From Methylobacterium nonmethylotrophicum (GTDB lineage Bacteria > Pseudomonadota > Alphaproteobacteria > Rhizobiales > Beijerinckiaceae), in assembly GCF_004745635.1 (NCBI RefSeq), contig NZ_SRLB01000001.1, forward strand, positions 62,001 through 126,000: 64,000 nt of DNA. Reading direction: 5' to 3'. Of the stretch, positions 17,074-24,954 are shown piece by piece (the first letter of the stretch is position 1; the number at the start of each line of letters is the position of its first letter). The position numbers were made by a program, and so were the translations under genes. Under the pieces are notes generated by a model, which did no database searches, was not told where the DNA came from, and saw only the letters and a program-made list of their open reading frames with translations.

Positions 17074-18453
17074 ATGCGCGCCAATTCCCTGATCGAGCTC
17101 GATCGCGACCATCTCATCCACCCGGTGATCTCGTGGAAGGGTCACGAGGCGCGGGGCGCCACGGTGCTGCAATCGGCGAAAGGCGCGACCCTCACCGATG
17201 CCGAGGGCCACACCCTCCTCGACGGCTTCTCGGGCCTGTGGTGCGTCAATGTCGGGTACGGCCACGAGTCGATCGTCGAGGCAGCGGCCGAGCAGATGCG
17301 GCGGCTGCCCTACGCCACCGGCTACTTCCACTTCTCGAGCGAGCCGGCGATCCGGCTGGCCGCCCGCCTCGCCGAGCTGGCGCCGGGCGACCTCGACCAC
17401 GTCTACTTCACCCTCGGCGGCTCGGACGCGGTCGATTCGGCGGTGCGGTTCATCCGCTACTACCACAACGTCACCGGCCGGCCGGCGAAGAAGCACATGA
17501 TCGCCCTGGAGCGGGGCTATCACGGCTCCTCGACCATCGGCGCCGGGCTCACCGCCATTCCGGCCTTCCACGACGGCTTCGACGCGCCGACCCCGCTCCA
17601 GCACCACATCCCCTCGCCCTATCCCTACCGCAACCCGGCCGGCGACACGGACGAGGCGGTGATCGCCGCCTCGGTGGCGGCGCTGAAGGCCAAGGTCGGG
17701 GAACTGGGGTCGGAGAATGTCGCAGCCTTCTTCGCCGAGCCGGTCCAGGGCTCGGGCGGCGTGATCGTGCCGCCGGACGGATGGCTGAAGGCGATGCGGG
17801 AGGCCGCGCGCGAGCTCGACATCCTGTTCGTCGCCGACGAGGTCATCACCGGCTTCGGCCGCACCGGCCCGCTCTTCGGGGTCGAGCATGACGGGGTGGT
17901 GCCGGACCTGATGACGGTCGCCAAGGGCCTCACCTCGGGCTACAGCCCGATGGGCGCGGTGCTCATGTCGGACCGGATCTACCGCGCCATCGCGGACGGG
18001 GCGCCGGCGGCCAAGCCGATCGGCCACGGCTTCACCTACTCGGCCCATCCGGTCAGCGCCGCGGTCGGCCTCGAGGTCCTGCGGCTCTACACCGAGGGCG
18101 GCATCCTGGAGAACGGCCGCCGGGCGGGGGCGCGCTTCGCGGCGGGGTTGAGGCGCCTCGCCGACCATCCCCTCGTCGGCGACGTGCGGGTGCGGGGGCT
18201 TCTCGCCGGCATCGAGCTCGTCACCGACAAGGCGCGGCGCACGAAGCCGGCGCCGGACCTCGGGATCTCCGGGCACCTCGCCCGCTTCGGCTACCGCAAC
18301 GGCCTGGTCTTCCGCGCCTTCGCGGACGACATCGTGGGCTTCGCGCCGCCGCTCTGCTGCACCGACGCCGAGATCGACCTGCTGCTCGCCCGCTTCGAGC
18401 AGACGCTCAACGACGTCCTCGACGTCGCCGAGGTGCGCCGCGCGCTGGCGTGA
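17074..18453 (+). CDS. Class III PLP-dependent aminotransferase
   Basis: This 459-residue aminotransferase belongs to class III (omega-amino acid:pyruvate type). Key parts are the substrate-loop GFSGLWCVNVGYGH, the phosphate-binding GGSDAVDSA near residue 115, Asp255 in FVADEVITGFGRTG and the PLP lysine Lys284 in TVAKGLTSGY. It moves an amino group from an omega-amino acid or diamine to pyruvate or glyoxylate. It lies directly after the peptide-type ABC genes, separated by a family B element, so a link to uptake of an amine or peptide is plausible. ATG 17074 begins the family-like sequence. Confidence 0.88.
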   Translation: MRANSLIELDRDHLIHPVISWKGHEARGATVLQSAKGATLTDAEGHTLLDGFSGLWCVNVGYGHESIVEAAAEQMRRLPYATGYFHFSSEPAIRLAARLAELAPGDLDHVYFTLGGSDAVDSAVRFIRYYHNVTGRPAKKHMIALERGYHGSSTIGAGLTAIPAFHDGFDAPTPLQHHIPSPYPYRNPAGDTDEAVIAASVAALKAKVGELGSENVAAFFAEPVQGSGGVIVPPDGWLKAMREAARELDILFVADEVITGFGRTGPLFGVEHDGVVPDLMTVAKGLTSGYSPMGAVLMSDRIYRAIADGAPAAKPIGHGFTYSAHPVSAAVGLEVLRLYTEGGILENGRRAGARFAAGLRRLADHPLVGDVRVRGLLAGIELVTDKARRTKPAPDLGISGHLARFGYRNGLVFRAFADDIVGFAPPLCCTDAEIDLLLARFEQTLNDVLDVAEVRRALA

Positions 18454-18470
18454 CGGCCCGCCGGGGCTGA

Positions 18471-18686
18471 GAGCCTGTTTGACATGTCTGGCAAATCTAT
18501 CCCACCCTCCACCTCATCCTGAGGTGTCAGTCGATTGAAGATCGACTGACCTCGAAGGAGGCTCCAGGGATCGCAGTGGCTTCTGGAGCCCTCCTTCGAG
18601 GCTCCTTTCAGTCGCACCTCAGGATGAGGCCGTGGATGGGATAGATCGGGCCCATGCGATCCCGCTCTCCGCAGTCAAACAGGCTC
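18471..18686. repeat. Family A inverted-repeat element, copy 3 (MITE-like)
   Basis: This element of 216 bp starts GAGCCTGTTTGACATG and ends GTCAAACAGGCTC, matching the ends of copy 1. The inner arms again carry CACCTCATCCTGAGGTG and its complement. Right of the element is TGA, the same three bases as immediately left of it, a possible short target duplication. It fills the space between convergent aminotransferase and SDR genes. Confidence 0.8.
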
Positions 18687-18715
18687 TGAGGCGACGTCAC
18701 AGCGTCGGGGCGACG

Positions 18716-19483
18716 TTACAACGTCGCCAGGACACCCCCGTCGACGTAGAGGATCTGCCCGTTGACGAAGTCCGAGGCGGCCGAGGCCAGGAAGATCGCG
18801 GCGCCCTGCAATTCCTCCACCCGGCCCCAGCGCCCGGCGGGGGTGCGGTTCTTCAGCCAGGCATCGAATTCGGGGTTCTCGATCAGCGCCTGGTTCAGCG
18901 GCGTGGCGAAGTAGCCCGGGCCGATGCCGTTCACCTGCAGGCCGTGGCGGGCCCAGTCGGTGCACATGCCCTTGGTCAGGTTCTTCACCGCGCCCTTCGA
19001 GGCGGTGTAGGGGGCGATGGAGTAGCGCGCCGCCTCGCTCTGCAGGCTGGCGATGTTGATGATCTTGCCGCGCCGGCGGCCGATCATGTGCCGGGCGACC
19101 GCCTGGCCGACATAGAACACGCTGTCGAGGTTGACCCGCATCAGCTCGTGCCAGGTCTCGACCGGAAAGTCCTCGAGCGGCGTGCGGCGCTGGATGCCGG
19201 CATTGTTGACCAGGATGTCGAGGGGGCCGATCTCGGCCTCGATCCGGTCGACGCCCACCTTCACGGCGGTGGCATCCGACACGTCGAAGGCGGCGGCCTC
19301 GGCCGTGATGCCCTCCTTCCGCAGCTCCGCCACCGCGCCGTCGAGCTTCTGCTGATCGCGGCCGTTCAGCACGATCGCCGCTCCGGCACGGCCGAGGCCC
19401 AGCGCCAGCGACAGGCCGATGCCCTGGCTGGAGCCGGTCACCAGGGCCCGGCGGCCCGACAGATCGAACAAGGCAGTCGACAC
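18716..19483 (-). CDS. SDR dehydrogenase, gluconate 5-dehydrogenase-like
   Basis: This 255-residue short-chain dehydrogenase most resembles gluconate/idonate-pathway 5-dehydrogenases. It has the cofactor loop TGSSQGIGLSLA near residue 16, NNAGIQRR, ASLQSEAARYSIAPYTASKG containing the YxxxK pair, and the GPGYFATPLN segment characteristic of that group. The GTG at 19483 follows GGGGAGGAAG. It is divergent from a Zn dehydrogenase, with a perfect palindrome between the two starts. Interconversion of 5-keto-D-gluconate and D-gluconate is the best guess. Confidence 0.82.
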   Translation of the reverse strand: MSTALFDLSGRRALVTGSSQGIGLSLALGLGRAGAAIVLNGRDQQKLDGAVAELRKEGITAEAAAFDVSDATAVKVGVDRIEAEIGPLDILVNNAGIQRRTPLEDFPVETWHELMRVNLDSVFYVGQAVARHMIGRRRGKIINIASLQSEAARYSIAPYTASKGAVKNLTKGMCTDWARHGLQVNGIGPGYFATPLNQALIENPEFDAWLKNRTPAGRWGRVEELQGAAIFLASAASDFVNGQILYVDGGVLATL

Positions 19484-19564
19484 CGGCGCTTCCTCCCCGC
19501 GCACGGTCGGACAGGCGACCGTCAGGGCCACTGCCGCGATTGCGCTTGTGCCGGGAAGGAACCA

Positions 19565-19578
19565 TGGTACCGGTACCA
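19565..19578. promoter_or_regulatory. Perfect 14-bp palindrome, probable LacI-family operator
   Basis: TGGTACCGGTACCA lies in the intergenic region between the divergent SDR and idonate dehydrogenase-like genes, 81 bp and 60 bp from the two starts. LacI-family gluconate regulators bind even palindromes with a central CG pair, and E. coli GntR/IdnR sites have a related TTACCGGTAA core. The LacI-family gene just downstream of the locus is the likely binder. Confidence 0.65.
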
Positions 19579-19638
19579 AGGCAAGAGGCTTCCCGGCTCC
19601 GCCGCGCCAGGGAGCCGGACCGGGAGGAGAGGACGCCC

Positions 19639-20679
19639 ATGACGCTCGCCGCGCGCATCCACGCCGCCAAGGACCTGCGGGTCGAGGCGGTCTCCCTTCG
19701 CGAGCCGGAGGCGGACGAGGTCGTGGTGGCGCTCGGCGCCGGCGGCATCTGCGGCTCGGACCTGTCCTATTACGGCAAGGGCCGGGTCGGCGACTTCAGC
19801 TTGCGCGAGCCGATGGTGCTCGGCCACGAGGTCGCCGGCACGGTGACGCGGGTCGGGGCCGCCGTCACCGCGGTGAAGCCCGGCGACCGGGTCGCGGTCG
19901 ATCCGAGCCGGCCGTGCCTGTCCTGCGACTATTGCCGCGCCGGCCGCTCGAACCTGTGCCGCTCCATGCGCTTCTTCGGCTCGGCGGCGATCGTCCCGCA
20001 CGTCCAGGGCGCCTTCAGCGAGCTCTTCCTCGCCCGGGCCGACCAGTGCGTGGTGGTGCCCGGGTCGATGCCGATGCGGGTCGCGGCCTGCGGCGAGCCA
20101 CTGGCGGTGGCGCTGCACGGGGTGCGGCGGGCGGGCGAGCTTCTGGGCCGCCACGTCCTCATCGCCGGGGCGGGGCCGATCGGCCTCCTGTGCCTGATGG
20201 CCGCGAGGCTCGCCGGCGCGAGGCGGATCGTCTGCACCGACCTTGCGGACGGGCCGCTCGCCATCGCCCGCGAGATCGGCGCCGCCGAGACCATCAATGT
20301 CGGCACGGAGCCGGAGCGGCTGGCGGCCTACGAGGCCGACAAGGGCACCTTCGACGTCGCGCTGGAGGCCACCGGCGCGCCGGCAGCCCTCGCCTCGCTC
20401 TTCCGGGTGGTGCGGCCCGGCGGCCGGGTGGTGCAGCTCGGCATGATGCCGCCCGGCGACGTGCCGGTGCCGGCCAACCTCCTGATGGCCCGCGAGATCG
20501 ACTTCGTCGGCGCCTTCCGGTTCCACGAGGAGTACCGCACCGCCGTGGCGCTGCTGGCCGCCGGCCGGATCGATGTCGGGCCGATCCTCTCGGCCGAGAT
20601 GCCGATGGCCCGGGCCGACGAGGCCTTCGCCCTCGCCGCCGACCGCAGCCGGGCGATCAAGGTCCACCTCGCGTTCTAA
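19639..20679 (+). CDS. Zinc-dependent L-idonate 5-dehydrogenase-like protein
   Basis: The 346-residue medium-chain Zn dehydrogenase has catalytic zinc ligands in GICGSD and GHEVAG, and the four structural-zinc cysteines in CLSCDYCRAGRSNLC. The Rossmann motif is AGAGPIGLLC near residue 175. The C-terminal FRFHEEYRTAVALLA is typical of idonate dehydrogenases, which oxidise L-idonate to 5-ketogluconate, the substrate expected for the divergent SDR. The ATG at 19639 has a GGAGGAGAGG site. A LacI-family gene follows in the same direction. Confidence 0.82.
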   Translation: MTLAARIHAAKDLRVEAVSLREPEADEVVVALGAGGICGSDLSYYGKGRVGDFSLREPMVLGHEVAGTVTRVGAAVTAVKPGDRVAVDPSRPCLSCDYCRAGRSNLCRSMRFFGSAAIVPHVQGAFSELFLARADQCVVVPGSMPMRVAACGEPLAVALHGVRRAGELLGRHVLIAGAGPIGLLCLMAARLAGARRIVCTDLADGPLAIAREIGAAETINVGTEPERLAAYEADKGTFDVALEATGAPAALASLFRVVRPGGRVVQLGMMPPGDVPVPANLLMAREIDFVGAFRFHEEYRTAVALLAAGRIDVGPILSAEMPMARADEAFALAADRSRAIKVHLAF

Positions 20680-20725
20680 GCATCATTTGCCGGAGCGGTC
20701 ACCGGTTCGGCGGTGAAAATGATGC
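20680..20725 (+). terminator. Imperfect hairpin after the idonate dehydrogenase-like gene
   Basis: GCATCATTT at 20680-20688 pairs with AAATGATGC at 20717-20725, and GCCG/CGGC extends the stem inward. The structure begins at the stop codon and ends about 22 bp before the LacI-family start. An A-run instead of a T-run follows, so it may be an attenuating hairpin or an operator for the regulator rather than a standard terminator. Confidence 0.45.
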
Positions 20726-20747
20726 AAAAACAAGAAGATAAGCAGAG

Positions 20748-21824
20748 TTGCGCCATGCGAACCTGCTTAGCTCGCCCGTGACCGGGAACCGCGCCCGGCA
20801 GGGTCGGGACCTTCGCCGGGCGCCGACGATGCGCGACGTGTCGCGCCTCGCCGGCGTCTCGCCGATGACGGTCTCGCGCACGCTGGCCGAGCCGGGCCTC
20901 GTCTCGGACGAGGCCCGGGCGCGGGTGCTGGCGGCGGTCGAGCAGCTCGGCTACGTGCCGGATCGCGGGGCGGGGGGCCTGTCGTCGCGGCGCACCGGCT
21001 TCGTCGCCCTGGTCGTCCCGACGCTGATCAACCCGAACTTCGCCGACACCGCCGCCGGCCTCACCGCCGCGCTGCGCCCGCGCGGCTACCAGCCCCTGAT
21101 CGGCGTCACCGGCTACTCGCTCGCCGAGGAGGAGGTGGTCCTGCGCGCGATGCTGTCGCGCCGCCCGGACGCCCTCGTGGTGTCGGGGATGCACCGCTTG
21201 CCCGCCGCCCGCGGCCTCCTCGCCCGGGCCGGCGTGCCGGTGGTGGAGATCTGGGACCGGCCGGAGGCGCCGATCGACCGGGCGGTCGGCTTCTCGAACT
21301 ACGAGGCCGGCCGGCTCGCGGCCCGGACCCTGGCGGATCTCGGCGCCACCCGCATCGCAGGGCTCGGGCCGGAGCGGACCGGCGAGGCCCGGGATTTTCG
21401 CGGCGAGGAGCGCCTGCGCGGCCTGCGCGACGGCCTGAAGGAGGCCGGGCTCGGCGAGAGCCTGATCCTGCATCATGGCCGGGCCGCCGGGGCCTTCGCG
21501 CACGGGGCCGAGGCGATGACGGAACTGCTGGCCCGCGGCGGCGCGGAGGCGGTGTTTCTCGTCTCCGACATCTCGGCCTTCGGCGCCCTGACGGAGTGTC
21601 AGCGCCGCGGCATCCGGGTGCCGCAGGACATGAAGCTCCTCGGCTTCGGCGATTTCGAGATCGGCCGCCAATGCGTGCCGCGCCTCTCGACCATCGCGGT
21701 CGACGCCACCGAGATCGGCCACCAGGCCGGGACCCTGCTGCTGCGCCTCCTCGACGGCGAGGACCGGGAGCCGGCGGTGATCGACCTCGGGTTCCGGCTG
21801 GTCCTGCGGGAGACGACCGGCTGA
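20748..21824 (+). CDS. LacI family transcriptional regulator
   Basis: LacI/GalR-type repressor. The helix-turn-helix and hinge helix lie at TMRDVSRLAGVSPMTVSRTL (about residues 27-46), followed by ARVLAAVEQLGYVPD. The periplasmic-binding-like effector domain has ALVVPTLINPNFAD and DISAFGALTECQRRGI. The start is uncertain: TTG 20748 gives 358 residues, while GTG 20778 or ATG 20829 would bring the start closer to the HTH. It likely represses the adjacent gluconate/idonate-type genes through the palindrome at 19565. Confidence 0.85.
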   Translation: MRHANLLSSPVTGNRARQGRDLRRAPTMRDVSRLAGVSPMTVSRTLAEPGLVSDEARARVLAAVEQLGYVPDRGAGGLSSRRTGFVALVVPTLINPNFADTAAGLTAALRPRGYQPLIGVTGYSLAEEEVVLRAMLSRRPDALVVSGMHRLPAARGLLARAGVPVVEIWDRPEAPIDRAVGFSNYEAGRLAARTLADLGATRIAGLGPERTGEARDFRGEERLRGLRDGLKEAGLGESLILHHGRAAGAFAHGAEAMTELLARGGAEAVFLVSDISAFGALTECQRRGIRVPQDMKLLGFGDFEIGRQCVPRLSTIAVDATEIGHQAGTLLLRLLDGEDREPAVIDLGFRLVLRETTG

Positions 21825-22253
21825 TCAGATCAGCCGCGGGTCGGGAGGCGTGCGCGGCCGCAGCACCGGGGCGACGGCGTTGCGCTCGGTCCCGGCGTCA
21901 GGGTTCCGCGCCCCGCGGCGCAGCTCGACGGGGGAAACAGCTCCTCTAGCCCGCGCGACACGCCGGTCAGGACCGGGCCGAAGGGACCGACGAGCGGGGA
22001 GGGGGGCGCATCGGCCTTGACGAAGCGTGAGTGGGACATGGGGCGCTGCAAACCTCGGGGTTCAGCTCAACGCACCGCACCATGGTTTGGTTCACGCGAC
22101 GACGGCCGATCGCCGCGCGGCCGCAGGAAGCCGCGCCGGACGGGACCGCTCGGGGCCGCGCAATGGTGCGAGCGGGCAACATAGGCTGTCGTGGCGCGCG
22201 TCCGCCTTCCCGTAAGACGTTGGACGGACCCCGCGCGGGAGCGATCCGTCACG
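21825..22253. other. Gene-free stretch between LacI and DUF305 genes
   Basis: A hairpin CGGCTGAT/ATCAGCCG (21818-21836) overlaps the LacI stop codon. The rest shows no convincing gene: a 73-codon minus-strand frame at 21830-22051 lacks any recognisable motif. No repeat-family member is present. A promoter for the downstream membrane-protein gene is expected near its end but none is clear. Confidence 0.4.
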
Positions 22254-23408
22254 ATGCCCATCCGGCCCTTCGGGCCCGCCACCGCCTGGCGCGCCGCTGC
22301 CCTGCTGGGGCTCCTCAGCAGCACCTTCTCGACCCTGGTGAGCCAGTTCACCGCCGCCCGCATCGGGCGCGACGCCATGGTGGACTGGATGGTGGTGGCG
22401 GCGATCCCGCTGCGCGACGCGGCGCTCCAGACCGAGCCGACCTGGCCCGTCGTCGCGGCCGGCATCCTCTTTCACCAATGGGCGGATCTTTCCTGGGCGC
22501 TGGTGTTCTTCGGGCTCCTCGGCCGCTGGACGGCGGGCCTGTCGCCCGCCACCCTCCTGGTCCTGTGCGGGCCCTGGGCGCTCCTGACCTCCGCCCTCGA
22601 ATGGTTCGTGCTGGTGCCGCTGCTGCCGTTCCGCCAGCCGCTCTTCACCCTTGAGCAGCCCTACTGGATCGGCTTCCTGGTCCACCTGACCTCGGCCTCG
22701 CTCTACCCGCTGTTTCCCTGGCTGCGCGACCGGGTCGCGGGGCGGGTGCCCTCGGCCCACCGGGGCTTTGCCGCCCTCTGGGCCGGCCTCGCGGCGGCGG
22801 GCGCCTCGGCGCTCGGGATCCTGGCGCTCCTCGGCTGGCTCGGCTGGGAGGTGCCGCATCTCGGCGGTGCGGCGGCCTCCGACCAGAGCACCCTGCGGCG
22901 GATGACCGAGCACCACGCCCAGGGCGCCGAGCTCGCGGGCCTGGCGGCGGAGCACGCCGAGGACCCTCGCCTGCGCGCCCTCGCCCGGCTGATGGTCGCC
23001 GGCCAGAACGGCGAGATCGCCGTGATGATGCAGTGGTGGGACAGCTGGTTCCCGGCAGATTCGCCGCTCTGCCCGCCGCAGGAGCGCGAGGCGATGCCCG
23101 GCATGGCGAGCCCGGGCGAGGTCGAGGGCCTGCGCCGGGCGAGCGGGCGGGACTTCGACGCGCGCTTCGTCGCCGTGATGAGCCGCCACCACGCCGGCGC
23201 CGTGCAGATGGCCGACGAGGCCTTAAGCCAGGCCGGCGATCCGCGGGTGCGCCTGCTCGCCCACGCGATCCGCCACCAGCAGCGCGGCGAGATCGACCTG
23301 ATGCGGGGAGTCCGGGGCGTCGCGGCGGTCGCGGCGGCGGCCCGGAACCTGCTCCTGCCCTTCGGCCGCGTCCCGGCGGACCGCGCGCTCACGGGGGCGG
23401 GGCCGTGA
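22254..23408 (+). CDS. Membrane protein with C-terminal DUF305 domain
   Basis: This 384-residue protein has about five hydrophobic segments in residues 10-210 (for example FHQWADLSWALVFFGLLG and GFLVHLTSASLYPLF). A DUF305 domain follows from about residue 225. DUF305 is recognisable by two His-rich helical repeats, MTEHHAQGAELAGLA and MSRHHAGAVQMADEAL, with GQNGEIAVM and QQRGEIDLM between and after. DUF305 proteins are ferritin-like and often linked with copper or other metals; the role is unproven. Fusion to an N-terminal membrane domain is a less usual layout. ATG 22254 was chosen over a longer frame because the latter starts in unconserved sequence. Confidence 0.72.
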   Translation: MPIRPFGPATAWRAAALLGLLSSTFSTLVSQFTAARIGRDAMVDWMVVAAIPLRDAALQTEPTWPVVAAGILFHQWADLSWALVFFGLLGRWTAGLSPATLLVLCGPWALLTSALEWFVLVPLLPFRQPLFTLEQPYWIGFLVHLTSASLYPLFPWLRDRVAGRVPSAHRGFAALWAGLAAAGASALGILALLGWLGWEVPHLGGAAASDQSTLRRMTEHHAQGAELAGLAAEHAEDPRLRALARLMVAGQNGEIAVMMQWWDSWFPADSPLCPPQEREAMPGMASPGEVEGLRRASGRDFDARFVAVMSRHHAGAVQMADEALSQAGDPRVRLLAHAIRHQQRGEIDLMRGVRGVAAVAAAARNLLLPFGRVPADRALTGAGP

Positions 23409-23594
23409 CCGCGCCGCGTCGCGGCGAGGCCTGGGGCGGATCCCGGATCCGTTCCAGTCTTGCTGGCCTGCTCCAGGCCGGGACCGGAAACGCTATCCGG
23501 AGAGGAAGAAGGGGCGGGCCTTCCCCTCTCCCCGCCCACTGCTATCGCATCCATACAACCTAGTCCGACCTCTTCCCCCATTAAAGGTCGCGCG

Positions 23595-23705
23595 CCTCTC
23601 CTCCCCCTTGTGGGGAGGAGTTGGAGGTGGGGGTGGTGCCGCGTAGAGCGCGAGCTTCGTTCGGCACCACCCCCACCCCTAGCCCCTCCCCACAAGGGGG
23701 AGGGG
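23595..23705. repeat. Family C inverted-repeat element
   Basis: CCTCCCCCTTGTGGGGAGGA and its right-hand partner CCCCTCCCCACAAGGGGGAG form the outer stem, with GGGTGGTGCCG and CGGCACCACCC inside and an AT-free centre. It has the same plan as family B but a different sequence. It lies in the 483-bp gap 23409-23891 after the DUF305 gene, in which I see no gene. Confidence 0.75.
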
Positions 23706-23891
23706 AAAGTATTCGCCTTTACAAAGGGTTGGGCTTCATTAGCGGTGTTTGGACCTACAAGCCGCCCGCGGGGAGAGGAGAAGACCCGCGCCACTCCCTG
23801 TGCCGCCCCGCCACGGCCCTGGCATCACCGGCACCAACAGCGCGCCCGCCCCCCGCCGCGAACCAACCCAACGCCCCGCCGTTGTGAAGGC

Positions 23892-24866
23892 ATGCCCGCA
23901 CATCTCCATCCCGGACACGCCCGCCCGCCGCGCGCCCTGTCCCCCGCCGCCGGCCTCGCCCTCGCCGGTGCCGCGATCCTCGGCGCCGGCGCGGTCGAGA
24001 ACGGGCGGCGCGCCCGCGCGGCGGAGCGGGAGACGCCGCCGGTCGGGCGGTTCCTTGAGGTCGGCGGGACGCGGCTGCACGTGCTCGAGCGCGGGCGGGG
24101 GCCGGCCCTGGTGCTGCTGCACGGCAACGGCAGCCTGATCCAGGACTGGCTGGTGAGCGGCCTCGTCGACGGGGCGGCGCGGACGCACCGGGTGATCGTG
24201 GTCGACCGGCCGGGCTTCGGCTACAGCGCACGGCCCCGCAGCCGGGTTTGGACACCGGCGATGCAGGCCGGGCTGATCAGCGGCGCCCTGCACAGCCTCG
24301 GGGTCGACGAGGCGACCGTGCTCGGCCATTCCTGGGGGGCGCAGGTGGCGATCGCCCTGGCGCTGCAGGACCCGGGCCGGGTGCGCGCCCTGGTGCTCGA
24401 ATCGGGCTACTACTTCCCGTCGCCGCGCATCGACAGCCTGCTGTTCGCGCCCCAGGGCCTGCCGGGCCTCGGCGACCTCATCAGCCACACGCTCGCCCCG
24501 GTCGCGAGCCGCCTGCTCTGGCCGCGGATCCTGGGCCGCCTGTTCGGGCCGAGCCCGGTGCCGGAGCGGTTCGCGCGCGACTTCCCGGTCGAGATGGTGC
24601 TGCGGCCCTCGCAGCTGCGCACGGCCGCCGCCGAATCGGTCCTGCTGGTGCCGGACGCCTTCGCGCTCCGGCCGCATTACGCCGCCCTGCGCGCGCCGGT
24701 GACGATCCTGTCGGGCACCGGCGACCGCCTGCTCTCCCACGCCGACCAGGCGGTGGCGCTCCACCGCCACATCCCCGGCAGCCGCCTCGTCGCGGTCGAG
24801 GGCGCCGGCCACATGCTGCACCAGATCGCCCCCGACCGGGTGCTCGACGCGATCACGCGCGCCTGA
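23892..24866 (+). CDS. Alpha/beta hydrolase
   Basis: A 324-residue alpha/beta-hydrolase fold protein. The N terminus has a hydrophobic stretch (AAGLALAGAAILGAGAV, residues 18-34) that may be a signal or anchor. The catalytic triad is visible as Ser in LGHSWGAQ, Asp in LSGTGDRLL and His in EGAGHMLHQ; the oxyanion segment is LLHGNGSLIQDW. The substrate is unknown. ATG 23892 follows GAAGG. Downstream, about 90 bp separate it from the large glycosyltransferase on the same strand. Confidence 0.82.
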   Translation: MPAHLHPGHARPPRALSPAAGLALAGAAILGAGAVENGRRARAAERETPPVGRFLEVGGTRLHVLERGRGPALVLLHGNGSLIQDWLVSGLVDGAARTHRVIVVDRPGFGYSARPRSRVWTPAMQAGLISGALHSLGVDEATVLGHSWGAQVAIALALQDPGRVRALVLESGYYFPSPRIDSLLFAPQGLPGLGDLISHTLAPVASRLLWPRILGRLFGPSPVPERFARDFPVEMVLRPSQLRTAAAESVLLVPDAFALRPHYAALRAPVTILSGTGDRLLSHADQAVALHRHIPGSRLVAVEGAGHMLHQIAPDRVLDAITRA

Positions 24867-24954
24867 AGGCGGGCGGGGCCGGCGCTGTGACGCTGCGGTC
24901 CTTCGCAGACGGCCCCGGTCTCGGCTAGGAGGGGGCATCGATTCCCGCCGGCCG

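Noticed and set aside
21830..22051. A 73-codon minus-strand frame after the LacI gene
   Set aside because: No family resemblance and no good ribosome site; its start part lies in low-complexity sequence.
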